A stretch of 64,000 bases of DNA from Isoetes taiwanensis (Eukaryota; Streptophyta; Lycopodiopsida; Isoetales; Isoetaceae), in assembly GCA_021234155.1 (NCBI GenBank), contig JAJEKV010000290.1, positions 337,248 to 401,247 on the forward strand, read 5' to 3'. The notes under the pieces were generated by a model. The model had not been told where the DNA came from and ran no database searches. It worked only from the letters and a program-made list of their open reading frames with translations. The position numbers and the translations under genes were made by a program. Below are positions 32,681 to 45,479 of this stretch, piece by piece (the first letter of the stretch is position 1; each line of letters starts with the position of its first letter).

Positions 32681-33150
32681 ATAATTTTTTTTATCTCCCC
32701 AGCCCCATAGAGAGCATATTTAAGATACATAAAATATCATTTCAATTGCTCAGCAGTAAATATGTTTTGTTTTCTCTCTAAAATTTCTGAAATTCAAAAT
32801 TTTTTAGATAGATAGATAGATGAATAGTACTTTTAAACTGCAAAGTTTTTTATCTCTTTAATGAGTATATGTTTTGAATGTTAGGTAGATAGATAGATGG
32901 ATAGTTTTTTTTTATCTCTTTAGTTAATATGTTTTGTCCTTTACACTGAAATTCCTGAAACTCAAGAACTTTTAGAAGGTAGGTAGGTGGATAGACAGAT
33001 AGTATTTTTTACCTACAAAGTTTTTTATCTCCCCAACTCCATAGAGAGCCATGTAGGACATGACGGTCCCCTAGGTGTCCCAAAAAAGACTTGAATGCAA
33101 GACCCCCTAATTGCTAACCCAAAGGATTGGCCACCAAACCAAGAAAGGCA
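32680..33150 (-). mobile_element. tRNA-derived SINE with LINE-like tail, tail region tandemly repeated
   Basis: On the minus strand an A-box-like TTGGTTTGGTGGCC (near 33,128-33,142) and a B-box-like CTTGCATTCAAGTCTT (near 33,086-33,101) form a pol III head. The body leads to CTCTATGGAGTTGGGGAGATAAAAAAC, then GTAAAAAATACTATCTGTCTATC. The block GAGATAAAAAA...CTATC recurs three times between 32,680 and 33,050, each with its own GATA/GGTA tract. The terminal GTAAAAAATACTATC closely matches the LINE 3' end at 4115-4270 (CGTAAAAATACTATC). Confidence 0.5.
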
Positions 33151-33698
33151 ATCCTTTGCTCTATACTTTGTTTATTCAATCTTAAAAGTTTCAATAGTTT
33201 AAAATAAACTATAATTGCCATCAAGAATAACATATATGGATGCAAATAATTCTTTGCTAAGTATAGGATCCACTAAGCTTCTAAGCATGCATGGTTTGGA
33301 ATGGCTCTCATTTCTATTTTCCCAAGGATATTTACAAGTTTTCTAGTTCTTGTCTTCTAAACATTTTCCATTGTGATGATCTAAAAAGAATAGATCCATT
33401 CAAGAACAAAGTAGATTACTCAGTTATAACACAATGAAGCTTTGCCCCTTCTTTGATGCTGATAAAGAAGAAAATGTATGGTTTGGATTTTGGCACCCCT
33501 TATTAACACTTGACTGCATACAGATAAATTTAATCCATGCTTGCAGCTCATGAACCATGGTAAATTGCCATCCCATCAGGCGTGAATTTAAGCAGCAGAA
33601 AAATACAGTTCCAAGTCAACTTTAAATACAGTTCCAAGTCAGACTCTATTGGCTTGTATTGCATGTACCTAAAGCAGTCTCTCTTTTTCTTACGAGCC

Positions 33699-36600
33699 CT
33701 ATCTTGGTTTGAAAGTTCTTGCTATAACAATGGCACTACTCAGACCAACAGCAATGAGAACAGCAGCAATAGCTAGCCCAGAATCTGTCGTTTTCATGTT
33801 CCTTATTGGACCGTCCCATATCCTCCGTTCAACCTTCTTCTGCTGATTTGGAAGTCTGAGGTTTTCTCGCAGAAGATTGGTAAGAACATCCAGTTGAGAA
33901 TTGATGTGGCATTGGCCTCTTGAGAGTAACTTTATCTGCAGAAGTAAATATGTCAACTTTGGTATAAAGGAATACTAACTCAGCACTGCAGATACATATG
34001 CCGCCTGTCATAACAAAACATCTTACCTCCTCTCCTAATGGATACTCCAGACTTGAAGTAGCAAGGGAAATAGGACCATTTGCTGTAGTACTGATTGGGC
34101 CATTGGCATAGGCGCCATTGCTTCCAAATGATCCAACTGAAGGGCCAGTGCTTGCACCAAATAGAACTGAGTTCTGACGTGGTAGAGAACCACTCGGTAA
34201 CCTCTTCTCAAGTTCCCCCAGACGAGACACGAGCTCGTCCAGCTTCTCATTTACCGCAGCCAACTGTTCTGATATATTGCGGACAGAACCCTGCAAATGG
34301 AATAAAATGAGATGACATTCATACATGGACCTTAACAGAAGTCCAGAAGGGTAAAACAACATATTTGTTCTTACTTGTTCCCCTTGAAAAAATGCTGGAG
34401 AATCTGCACCTTGCTCATCACGGAGGTTTCCAATGTGAAGTGGCGGAGGCTTTGATATTTTCTTGCGTGGTTGCCTTGTGATTGGCTCATGATTTGGCAA
34501 ACTACAACAGCATGATAGAATGTGGGCAAACTTATACAAACACAATAGAGTTTTAAAAAAACATAATAAATTTAATGGAAAACTTAATTTGACAGAGTCT
34601 TAAGCATGACGTACTCACAGGAAACCAGAGCAAATGAGTACCTGGTACTAATATCAGTGTTCAGATGCCAGCTTTGACTGCCACAGCCGAGGAAAAAGGT
34701 TAGATAGATAATCTTAGGTTAGTGATTCACGAGGCAGCAAGCAATATACCTCCTGCTGTATCGTCTCTGCAAAGACGGAGATGGTGATGGCAATGGACTT
34801 AAGATCATATTATCTGTCAAGCTTAATTTTGTCATGAGCTCCTCTGGTATGGCCTGACAACAAATCAATTTCACTGGATTATTCCTCTCAATCATATCAT
34901 CTATGAGACACCATCATTAATCACCAATTGTATAGTTTCACGCTGATTAATGCTTTGGAAACATGAGATACTAACTTGATAATATTTGCAATAATTGCTT
35001 ATGTATAACAATTTACCGTAACTTCTGCTGTAAGTTTCTCCAGCTGAATTTGCTCAATGTAAGAGCGAGGTATATAAGATCCTTGCAATCCCAATTTCTT
35101 CCCAGCATCTGCAACAAGGGACCTATCCTTTCCTTGCACCTGCAGAAGCCATTGAGCCCCATTAGACAATCTATCTGAGAATTTAATATAAATATATGTG
35201 CTTGTTTACCTGCACATATTTGCGCTGCAACTGCTCGAGACTGTCAATTTTAATTACAAGCTTCTCATCTGAGAAGACATGACTAGTGCGTTTCAGTAAC
35301 GTCGCGATTTCATAACCAAGAGCCATAAGCCCCCCAAGAAGCCTAACACTTACTTCAAATGTGATCCTTGGAGAGATAATGAAAGGACCATCGGTAACCC
35401 ATTCCTAAGCAAATACACTTAGTCATCCAGATAATTCTGCTAACCATGATGATAAAACCATCTATTCCTGGCTGTTCTGCCTTACCTCAAACATAAGGCT
35501 GTACTTTCCATCACGATTGCGCATCCGAAGATAAGATTGGCATGTCTCTAAATCTTCAGCAGGAGGTAAGAGATACATGTCGTATGTTTCCTCAGTCGTC
35601 TCCGTATGATCAGGCATCAAGGCTGCTCGTATTTGATCTTCAGTGACAGATTTCGTAGACTACAATTCATTTGGTTTAGAGATAACATCAGATGTATATT
35701 ATAGCAATTCTCTAAACTACCTTCAAAATGTATGTTGGATTCTGGAATCCTGAAAATGGATTGAACTTGTTAACAATCTTGATGTGGGCAGTTTCCAAGT
35801 CAGGTTCAATAAAAGCTTTGTACATTGGATAAACCTGTCATTCCAAAAAAGTCACCTCCAGAAATAGAAAATGCATGAACTGGAAAATTTTCATTGATAT
35901 TTAGAGAATTCAAGACTTTGATTTATATAGCAAAAAAGGAAGAATGCCTAACCGTTTCAGATATCTGGTGAATAATATCCTCAGGTGCTTGTCCAGATCG
36001 ATTTATATCACGCAAGACCCTTTTAACAAGGTCAAAGTGGACACCCCCAGTCACAGAAACTCTCAAATCCAACAGAGGCCGCAATTTCGCAAAAGCGTAA
36101 ATACCTTCAATAATGACAACACGCGATGAAGGCTCTTCCACACATCTGCAGGGCTTAGCAGCTTTTAACCCATCCATAAACATTGCCACAAATCAAAGGA
36201 TTGAGTACTGACCTAAAACCAATGCGACTGCTTGTTTTATAATCATAAATTGGGACATTTGCAGGTTTTCCAGCTCTCAAGTCATTAATATTTTCAAGTA
36301 GAGTATCATAATCTATGATCCTAGGATCTGCCACAAAGTTCGCATGCCTGAGTCAAGGATATCATTTCAAAGAAGAAAAGACATTACAGTAGAAGCTATC
36401 CCTTATTATGAAAAATAATTAGACATAAGAGAAGCTTCAAAGGGATAGTTTCATGGGCAACACCATTGGTCTCAAACTCTTTAATTCAATACCTCCCCTT
36501 CCCATCCCCTTTACTTCTCCATAAAATAAGATGAATTTTTATACATCATATAATGGGTCTTGCTGTACTCACCATCGTAATTCTCGTCAATTACGCGGCT

Positions 36601-37002
36601 GGCAACATTGTAGTTGTCCATGCATATGATTGCAATACCAGGCATAAAATTGCTAACTTTTTCTGTAAATACAGTCTTCCCTGCTCCAGAGGGTCCTGCA
36701 AGACCAACTAGCACTACCCCCTCCATTTGCTGGGTTAACAGCTGACACGCACGAATAAACAGGAAAAACCCTTTGTCAAAAGAAAGAGGGTCTGGTATAG
36801 GTGCAATTTCATATCGATCACAATCTTTTCTTTTCACAAGATGCAGCTGATGCTTGAGAAGCCCTTTGCGCTTATGTTGGGAAGGCAGCAACTTCTTAAT
36901 TGCAGAATCCATTGTCATGAGCCAAAGCTTGAGAATTGACCTCCTTTCGGCAAGAATTAGTTGCAAGACAGAGCCTGAAGGTTGCGCTTCAGATAGTAAC
37001 AT
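33699..37002 (-). CDS. TTM: TTM1/TTM2-like protein (P-loop kinase-like + CYTH, tail-anchored)
   Basis: Twelve predicted exons, minus strand: 37002-36573, 36327-36213, 36145-35953, 35834-35721, 35659-35486, 35404-35210, 35139-35017, 34853-34750, 34677-34642, 34501-34375, 34290-34027, 33935-33699. All introns are GT...AG and the sum is 2,112 nt (703 residues plus stop) with no lesion. The uridine-kinase/PRK-like domain has the P-loop GLAGPSGAGKT at residues 100-110 and MDNYN; LLDLRVSVTGGVHFDLVKRVLRDI follows. The CYTH region runs from YPMYKAFIEPDLETAHIKI through YLRMRNRDGKYSLMFEEWVTDGP. A coiled coil (SVRNISEQLAAVNEKLDEL) and a hydrophobic C-terminal anchor (LAIAAVLIAVGLSSAIVIA) complete the architecture. 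Arabidopsis TTM1 and TTM2 are outer-mitochondrial-membrane pyrophosphatases in senescence and defence. The start may instead be Met29 or Met31. Confidence 0.93.
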
Positions 37003-39640
37003 AGTAATCTATCCACTGCACATTGGCGGTGGTCCTCTAGTTTCAAAGTCGACATGGCTTGTTGCTTTTTAACACTGTTGGATTACGTACAAGCTTCTCG
37101 AGAAATCCAGCACACAAGAAAAAGGGAAATATATACAGCCAACAAGCTTATAGGTATTGCCCAATGAAACAAATGCACCGGACCTAAACGAAATTCTTCC
37201 ATGAACAATGTGGGGGCAGTTGGAGCTTAGAAGCAAAGCACCCACATGAATAAAACATGCCAAAACCCTGTTTAGAGCTCAAGCGGCCAACGCAGAATGG
37301 GTTCTGTCTGCCACATTCCTTCAGCTGTTGATCTGTACAAATATGTATACGTTCTATCCCTGCGGCCATACAAATCCTGATACAAAAGACCAAGTGGGTC
37401 CCCAGCATGAAAATCTTAAAAGAATGGCCATGGCCAGGGCACTCAGAGGAGAGAAAAATCAACAATAGTAGCTAACAGAAGGTGAAGCCACGTATGGCCA
37501 TTTAGCCTTAGCTTTCGCTGCAAACTTTTGCCATTTTCAAGCGCCATATTTTACGAAAAGATTACAACGTTAACTTGGGTCTTTGGTCAATAAACCACCA
37601 CTTTGTTGAAATTCCTACAAGTTACCACTTATGTTTTTCTTGGATAACCTTTTAGTGGGTAGATTGACCTCGTCTGAGAATTTCTACCAAGTGGTGAATT
37701 ACGTCCAGTAGTTGCCCGAGTGTCAGAGGTGTCATTATGGCTATGATCTTGTAGATAATTTTCTCACAGTTTCTTTGCCCTACCAAGGATCTAGGATGTG
37801 TGACCATTGTTAGCCAAAGCCGACCATGATCCTACCTCATGAATTTTTTTTTTCCCTTTTGCGTGATCCACCCAACTATATGACCCGGTCAAGATTATCA
37901 TATTGGAAGAATGAACCTCTTGGTTTCCATGACGTGAGGGTTTGCACCTTTAGCAAGATAAGAAATCTGAGAGGACTGTAGTAGATGAGAACACCTAGGT
38001 TGGGAGAAGAACACGACACTTAGTGTGTAATAGCTACATTCTTATAAGAAATGGCGAGTGCTAAACAAGTTCCATCTAGGATGCTCTTGTTGACATATAT
38101 GTTCTTAGTCCTAGCATTCATTATATAGTATTTGAGAGTTTGCTTGATAGTAAAACATTTATAATCATTTACCTTTGCCATGATTGACAAACGTTTTACA
38201 CGTTTTGCTCAATCTTTCATGCAATTGCTTTTCTTCCAAACTTGAAAAGTGGTGCACCTACCGTGAATGAGAATGCACGAAACTTTGTTGCATAAGTTAA
38301 TAAAGGCTTGAGTCTTTGAGAATCATAAATTATGCATAGGGTTGGCTAAGAGCCAAGCTTAATATGTTGTGTAATCAACTCGAAACACTGATTCTAGTGT
38401 CTAATGGTGGGTAGCTAGTAGTTTGCATAGAAATAGACTTTGAGAAATAGGTGAAATCTATGGTGTGACCACACTACATTCTAGTCTTAAACCTTGGGAC
38501 CCCAACCTAGTTTCCAATGGCACCTTGGACCAACCTTTAGTGTACCCCACTTCCCCATACCTTTTATCCACCATGCATGATAATGCATGAAACTTTATTG
38601 CACAAGCTAACATAGACTAGAGCGATTGGGAAAACAATACACACTATGCACCAGATCGCACTAGAGGGGCAGATGCCATAGTAGAAATAGCAACAGAAGA
38701 ATATCCAAATGCCATGGAAGTAGAATTGTGTGAGGTTTACCATACTGGGCCGAAAATGGTACACCTCAAGTCCGATAATGACTCAGATGTTGAAGCGCCT
38801 ATACACCAATGAAAAACACGCAATTCAAGCTTTCCAAAGCACCAAAAATCGTCGAATCCGACACCCAAGAAGAGAGATATACACAGAAATGGCATAAAGC
38901 CTCACATGTTGCACCGCCTCATGTCTCCCGCGCACATTAGCCCAAGTGATGTAAGTTTCTTATGCTCTTGCGAGTTTGGACTATAATGTTTGAGGGAATG
39001 TACTAAATGGTTTGATTTCATACATGTATTATATGACTTTGGGGAGTACAAGACAGGCTCTCGCTGCCTTACCTCACTGCCCGTGTGAATATTCATTCAA
39101 ACCAAAGGGGAATCGGGGAGGATTTAATTTATAACTATTGGATGTAATGGTTTAGGATTATGTGTTATATGATCGTGTTATATTAGAAAAATTTCGGGCT
39201 CCGTTAATGATTCTATTAGATGAACAAGGGGAACAAAGCAAACAAATATGGGGTATCTGCTATCACGTGAATAGGGTGTTTGCTATGTGCAGGTGTTGGT
39301 TGCACTGATGGTGGCAGGACTAATTGAACTTGAGCCTCGCTTGTAAAGCTCTCTCATACCGAGTAATTGATTTCATATAGAATGCATTATGCTTGTACCA
39401 CTCTTGTTCGTACTGATGAGCTCGCACCTCCTTTGTTTCATGCCATTCTTTTCATGGTTAAGTGTGCATAAAAAGGAAACAATGGTGAGTATACATGGAA
39501 AAAGTTGTAATGAAGTGTAATCAAAAGATGAAGATGAAATGTATTTTTTATTTCCCTCAATTGATTTAGAGGCTTGGATGATATTGGTCACTTTAGTTAT
39601 GTCTGAAACCATGGTATCTTCTACAATCTGCTTGGTCTTT
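37003..39640. other. gene-poor stretch upstream of the TTM-like gene
   Basis: Should contain the promoter and 5' UTR of the minus-strand TTM-like gene in its first kilobase, but no convincing TATA box or initiator stands out. The remainder holds only short interrupted frames. Confidence 0.4.
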
Positions 39641-41194
39641 AATGGAGATACCTCGAAAGCAGTTTGTTGAGTAGCAGAATTCCTGCCTAATGCTGGTGGT
39701 GAGCTACTTTCATAACCACTGGGATTAGCTTTCCCCTTAGAAGTTTCAGCAATATCTCTGGTGGAGATAGTATTCTCAATGACAACAGATTTACCCTTGT
39801 GGCCATTATTAACTTTCTGCTTTTTTCCTGTCTCTTTGTTTTGTATTGAATACTTTGTCTGAATTTCCTTAGTTAATGAATCTCTTGTACCTTTTACTGG
39901 AATTCAATTTGACAAATTCTAGTGTGGACTGGGAATTTTATGTCTGAGCTTATTTTTAACAAGTAAACTTGAGTCTGTGGCAATCTGAGATAAAGTGGAA
40001 TGAAGATCCATGGCATTCTTAGAGGCAAAACTAACTTTAGCTTAACCCTTGTAATTATATCTTTCTGTCTTAGTCATTCAGCAGTGATGTTGGAGCCATT
40101 TCTAAAGTTTACCTTTTTAATTGTATCTGTAACATTATGTTGTATATCTTTTATTATGTTGTTATTTTTATGTTGTATCCATATTTCCAATCTTTTCTTG
40201 GCAATTCTTCGAATACTTCCGTTGACCTTATTCCAATAAGAATCCTGGACTTCTTGTAACCTTTCTTGAACAGTCAGGTTCTTAATGTTTGAATTATTAA
40301 GAACGTCATAAGCTCCATCAGTACATTTTCCTGTATTGAAACCTCTTTTTCCTTGCATTGTGCATACCAGAAATGCCTAGAGCTACAAGTTAAGCAAAGA
40401 GGACGTAAGCCATTCCATCTAAGGTCCAAAGATGTCTTTTGACGAAAGCAATCCAAGAAAGGAATAGATGTAGGAATATCTTTTATGAGGTCAAGTTGGA
40501 CATAGGCAACTGGAGGCTTATAGGTAGCATAGATAGTAGATACATGACTTTCAATGGAATTAAAAAGGAGCTTGATTGATTCTTCATTCCAATAAATTGG
40601 ATCAAACCAAATAGAGAAGTAGAAGCCACATAGAAATTGTTCAACTCAGCTGTTGATAATTTTGGAATCCATTTAATGAAAGATAAATGAAAACTTTTAT
40701 AAACAAGGGTGCCACTATGCAAAAGAAAGTTTGCAGACCTTTGATTTCCACTTTCAACCTTAATGTAAGGATAATTTAGCTAGTAAACTGCATTAATAGC
40801 AAGACCCTTTAGAAGAGAAAGCAGAAATGACCAGAGTTTTTCGATACTAATCCCCACCTTGTTGACTTTAATAATGACAACAGTATTGGAGAGACATTTC
40901 AATTTTTCAAACACCATGGGGGAGTTTAGGCAAATACCATGAACAGTGATTGGAAGCAATGTTGGGTCGCTCTTGTTGAAGAATTGAGTCCCAAATATCA
41001 TCCGAATGAACTTCATTTGTAGGTCTCGGGATCCCATAACAAAAGGGAATGCCAGTTTCGTACAGCTTGTCAGCAGTCTCATTGATCCCATGGTTTTTCC
41101 CTTGAAAACCCTTTGGAGTGGGGTTTTGTTTAACCCAATCAGTAATACGCATTCTGCGCTTTTGTATTGGTCTCATAGGTTGATTGGTCTCCAT
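39640..41194 (-). pseudogene. LINE ORF1-like relic (DUF4283 plus zinc knuckle)
   Basis: Several overlapping minus-strand frames read as one decayed protein. GTLVYKSFHLSFIKWIPKLSTAEL is followed by PIWFDPIYWNEESIKLL, then PPVAYVQLDLIKDIP, matching the DUF4283 pattern VWxxLPxLPxxxW...A.V.VELDLxKPLP. Next comes a zinc-knuckle-like RPLCLTCSSRHFWYAQC (about 40,330-40,410). The upstream part (41194 and below) reads METNQPMRPIQKRRMRI and may be the N-terminus. DUF4283 with a CCHC_4 knuckle is the nucleic-acid-binding ORF1 of many plant L1-like LINEs. No RT follows within 2 kb, so ORF2 is absent. Frameshifts at several points. Confidence 0.5.
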
Positions 41195-41829
41195 GGACTA
41201 CAAAAAACATTCAATTCAATTCAATTCATCTCCTAATATAAAGTTGCTTGTATGGAATCTCCAACATCTGCCTAGCTTGGCAAATGATAGTTGATGTTAG
41301 AAGGTAAATAAATATTAAAATTTGAACCTTAAAAATTTTTGTACCACCCCATTGGACAGTTGGATTGAACCTCCTCTTGTCTTGCACTCTCCATTGTGTG
41401 AGATATATATATATATTGTGTATAATGATCTAAAATATTTCTTTTCTTTACATGCACTATGTGGCAAGTTGTAAGTTGGGCATCTATTCCCAAGAGTTAC
41501 GGAAGAGGTTTCAAGCATTCCAAAGATTAAGGTCATTGTCATGCCATGACTTTCTTTTTAAAACATATAATAAGTAGTCAAGGCACATGAATATTTTATA
41601 TTATAATATAAAATTCTCATTGAATATGTCAAAAATTGAAATTGAAATGGAGAAACTAAGGCACATAGTAGTACAAGAGATGTTGATCTATATCATGATA
41701 TTGATGTGCACTTTACAAAGGTGAACAATATTTTACATATAAGAAGATTGTTGCTAGAATTCTTATTGTTCCTTGTGAGAGATGTGCAGAGGAGATTAGG
41801 CAAAAAAGGAACCTCCAAATTTAGTGCTT

Positions 41830-41970
41830 GTCAACACCCTAAACTAATTCCCTTTCCCTGTCCCCGAGTTTCAGTCTGGGCTTTTGCCCTCTCTTTTGTA
41901 TTGGGTCCCATAACCCGATTGGGTTCCGTGGACGTTAAAAATTTCTTCCTTCCTTCCTTCCTTCCTACTA
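41830..41970 (+). mobile_element. LINE 3' end with (CTTC)n tail
   Basis: The plus strand reads TTGGGTCCCATAACCCGATTGG, then TTCCGTGGACGTTAAAAAT and five CTTC units. The same 3' end occurs on the minus strand at 42,830-42,870 (also a CTTC tail) and at about 60,770-60,825 (TTCTA tail). A shared 3' terminus with variable short tandem tails marks an RTE-like LINE family; here only the last ~140 bases are present. Confidence 0.65.
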
Positions 41971-42769
41971 CATAATAACACTAAGTTTCAGGTTTTTACC
42001 ATTAAGTAGGGACCCTAACCTTAAACATCTCTCATTCAATGACATTGACTTTCATTTCATTAAAGGGATAACTAAGTCTATATCCTACTACTACTACTAC
42101 TAAATGACCTTTGGGTAACTACATACAAGGATGGATATAGAAAAGATGCCCACAACATGATTCCAACTATTGACTAAGAAGCTCCCACTTGAGCTCAGCA
42201 AGCTCAATGCATTGCACTTGACCCACGTTGCACTTTTTTGAAAAACAGAACCAATCGGGTACTTACTAAAATATATGCCAGTCCCTATATCAGTGCTGGA
42301 CTTTCATCAACACCACCATCAGGAACTATATAAATTAGTAATGAATCCTCGTAACCTCCTATAAAAGTACAGTGTACATCTTTCAACATCGCGTGACCAA
42401 AGCCAATAACGGCAAGGGCTATACATCTCAAAGAGCGGCAGAGCCTAGTTGTCCTAAACATCGCAAATGACACCCATACTTGGTGTGGTGCCAATTAACC
42501 GCGACAATACCAGGCAAAGGCCACTACCTAGGCTCTTGACAACACGCAATCCTAAGCTAACTCTTCTTAATTCCCTATCACTATGGTTATCGCTTTAAGA
42601 GTAGGCAACAAGGGTTTTTCTTTTTCTTTTTTGTTTTGAGTGTTTCTTTTTTCCTACTAAAATAAGCCTAGCTTCGTCCATAGAACAAATCACTCGCCAT
42701 CATCATGCACTTACTTAGAGGAGCAATAGGTGGAGGCCTAACTATGAACTTCACCTAGACTTAGCTAAG

Positions 42770-42816
42770 AAAAACAACAATCAATTCTACCTAATTTTTG
42801 CATAAAAAACTAAGAA
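42770..42816. repeat. ~46-bp target duplication of the split LINE, left copy
   Basis: This AACAACAATCAATTCTACC-containing stretch recurs at 56,942-56,987 with about two differences. One copy abuts the LINE 3' tail and the other its 5' end, as expected for a long target-site duplication. Confidence 0.75.
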
Positions 42817-44692
42817 AGGAAGGAAGGAAGTATATTTTAACGTCCACGGAGGCCAACTGGCCTATGAGACGGTTTTACAATATAGCAGAAAGTTTCCAAA
42901 CACAAAAGAAAACTACAGAAACCCTGTACAATGTGTCTCTACCACTGAGATAAAAAAAACCCCCCATGTGGGAGGAAAAACCCTTGTAGTAGGCGTTGAG
43001 AGGCCCTATGTGGGCGCTCAAATTCCTGGTGCTATAAGGGACTCCCTGACGGTGGAGGCTTGCAGAATGTAGGACGCAAGACATGCCACCATTGGCGGAA
43101 GCCCGGCCCAGTTGATGAATTGCTATCTCGAGCATCTAAGATCGGCATGAGTCGCTTTCGGATGTGTGCATATCTTTGGGCATTCTGTAGAGCATGGTGT
43201 TCATCTTCTACTATCCGCATGTGACAAAGATCGCATAATCTCTCATGCCGGGGATTCCTCGCCTCCATCCGTACCCAGTACCCGTCTCAATTCTCGAGAT
43301 GGTGGGACCCTGTCCTTATTGCAGCTATAGCTCTCCGTTTCTTGGTGGAGATGTGTGCCTTCAAATACTGGTGGGGGCCGTGTTCAAGCGACGGATTGAC
43401 CTATGTGTGGTAGTGCTCTGTTTTGGGCTTTGCAAGAGTGGGTGCATCCCACGAGAGGGCAAAGAAAGCTCATTCAAATGCACGGCTCGCCCGCGATATC
43501 CACAATGTGTTGATAGTCTATGGACCATCTTGCGAACCATCCCCTACAATGCTCCTGCCACACTCTCTTCAAACGTTGTGGCCCTTGTGCCAATAGCAGA
43601 GCCCAGGGAGGAAGACGTTGTGCATCCATTCTGTCAACCTTATAGAAATACGCCAAGGTGCTGCGCATAGTAGAATCTTTGCGGGGGCAAAGCCGCTCAT
43701 ACAAACAAAATTAGATAAGGCACTGCGGTGTAAAGGTGTCCTTGGCGCCCAGTCGTCGGGAAAGTTTTTCGTACCCCTCTAGCTTATCCCAAGTACCCTT
43801 GCTAACCGCTGCCCCCGGATCTCTATACCATACAACAATGCGGTTCCACGAAAGTGCCGGAAAGGTGTGCTTTATGCGTGCTCCAATCGAAGAGATCTAT
43901 TCTCAGCGGCTATTCTGCATTGCATACGGGGCTTTCCATCCCGCTGGCTGATCCTTCTTTCTACTAATGCACATCCCATAGCATGTTAGCAGAGAAATCG
44001 ATTCAGATACTTAAAGGTCCTTACAACTTCCATCCTTTTGTCCCTCAGTAATAGAAGTGCGGGATATCATGTGCCTTGATGATTGGCAAATGACTTTTTT
44101 TCTATTTGGTTGATTGTCATTCTGCTATATCACGTAATTGAGAGCATCAAATGTTCCCGCATACTCCTAGGCGTATGGGATAATAAGCCCGGATCGCGCA
44201 TAGAGCAACTGTTTTTGGCAGATATCGTCGGCAGCTGCGGGCCACCCTCTCCATGTTCTTGCATCCGGTCTCCAACTTGTCAATATAGAGTCCAAAAGCG
44301 TAGGGAGATAACGGGCATCCTGTTTAACACCTATGGTCTTTGTTCACCGGTGGTCCGACGGGCAAAGTGGCATATATTCCATCATAGAGCCGGTAGATGG
44401 CATTCACGCAAATCACGTGGGACATGTAGCTCGCAAGCGTTGCCACAACAAAGGTCCCCGAGGACCGATTATCATATCCGATCTTAAAAATCCCGAAAGC
44501 AAACAATACAAGTCATGTCACGATTGGTGAGAGCATCCAAATGTTCTGCATACTCCCTAGTATGGGATAATAAGCCCGGATAAATGCCGCATAGAGCAAG
44601 CTTTTTTCAGATATGCCTCACGGCAGCCAAGGGCCACCCCTCCATGTTCTTGCATCCGGTCTCCAACTTGTCAATATAGAGTCCAAAAGCAC
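42817..44692 (-). mobile_element. RTE-like LINE, 3' half (RT C-terminus and zinc finger)
   Basis: In sense orientation from 44692 to 42817 the translation shows the RT block TGCPLSPY (44,290-44,330; the family's GVKQGCPLSP) and a following TLYIDKLETG-like segment. The C-terminal zinc finger RLCDLCHMRIVEDEHHALQNAQRYAHIRKRL lies at 43,140-43,245. The element ends with CCGTGGACGTTAAAATATA and an AAGG/CTTC tail at 42,817-42,830. The right end holds a duplicated piece (44,527-44,692 repeats 44,140-44,300). Multiple frameshifts and stops; inactive. Confidence 0.75.
44140..44692 (-). repeat. tandem duplication inside the LINE (X-Y-X')
   Basis: X (44,140-44,300) recurs as X' (44,527-44,692); both end at GTCCAAAAGC. 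Y (44,300-44,520) recurs beyond the big insertion as Y' (54,833-55,065). The simplest reading is a ~390-bp tandem duplication X-Y-X'-Y' of RT sequence, with the 10-kb insertion later landing exactly between X' and Y'. Confidence 0.7.
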
Positions 44693-44869
44693 ACTCACCC
44701 AGGTTTTGGTCCTTCCATTGAAAACATCGGTTTGGTAGGTCTACATGTCTGTTTTCAAAGAATCCTACATGTGGATTTGTGGAGGTATGGTTTTGTTCGG
44801 ATAATGGTGTTCTTTTTCAATGGACTAAAACATCCTCTGTTGTTTTGTAGTTTCTTCTATTGTGACATG

Positions 44870-45400
44870 TCATTTTATAATACAATCCACTGTAGGAAAG
44901 AATACTTGAATTTCTACATGTCTAATAATTCTATTGTCACATGTCTTTATAGATGTAGGAAAGAATATTTGATTCTCTACATGTCCTATACTTCCATTCA
45001 CATGTCTTTATAGTAGTAGGAATGTACTTTATTTGCCAAGGCATTGTAGGAAAGAATACATGAATTACGACATGTGTAATACTTCTATTGTCACGTGTCT
45101 TTATAGAAGTAGGAAAGAATACTTGATTCTCTACATGTCGTATGCTTCCATGTCACATGTCGTTATAGTAGTAGGACAGAGTACTTTATTTGCTAAGGCA
45201 TTGTAGGAAAGAATACATGAATTACGACATGTGTAATACTTCTATTGTCACATGTCTTTATAGAAGTAGGAAAGAATACATGATTCTCTACATGTCCTAT
45301 CCTTCCATATCACAGGTCTTTATAGTGGTAGGACAGAGTACTTGATTTGCTACATGTGATGCACGTGCACGATCACATGTCCTTATACTAGTATTCCATG
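44870..45400. repeat. subterminal tandem repeats, ~157-bp period with ~70-bp subunits
   Basis: The phrase GCATTGTAGGAAAGAATACATGAATTACGAC begins at 45,041 and again at 45,198. Within each period, related units of the form ACATGTC...TCTTTATAG...GTAGGAAAGAATA recur. The array lies just inside the left end of the 10-kb insertion, the usual place for subterminal transposase-binding repeats in plant DNA transposons. Confidence 0.8.
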
Positions 45401-45479
45401 TAAGACAAGTTACTTCAACTACTTCAATTACTTAACACCTATTTTTGCATAATAAAACCATCACGAATTTGATTTGTAT

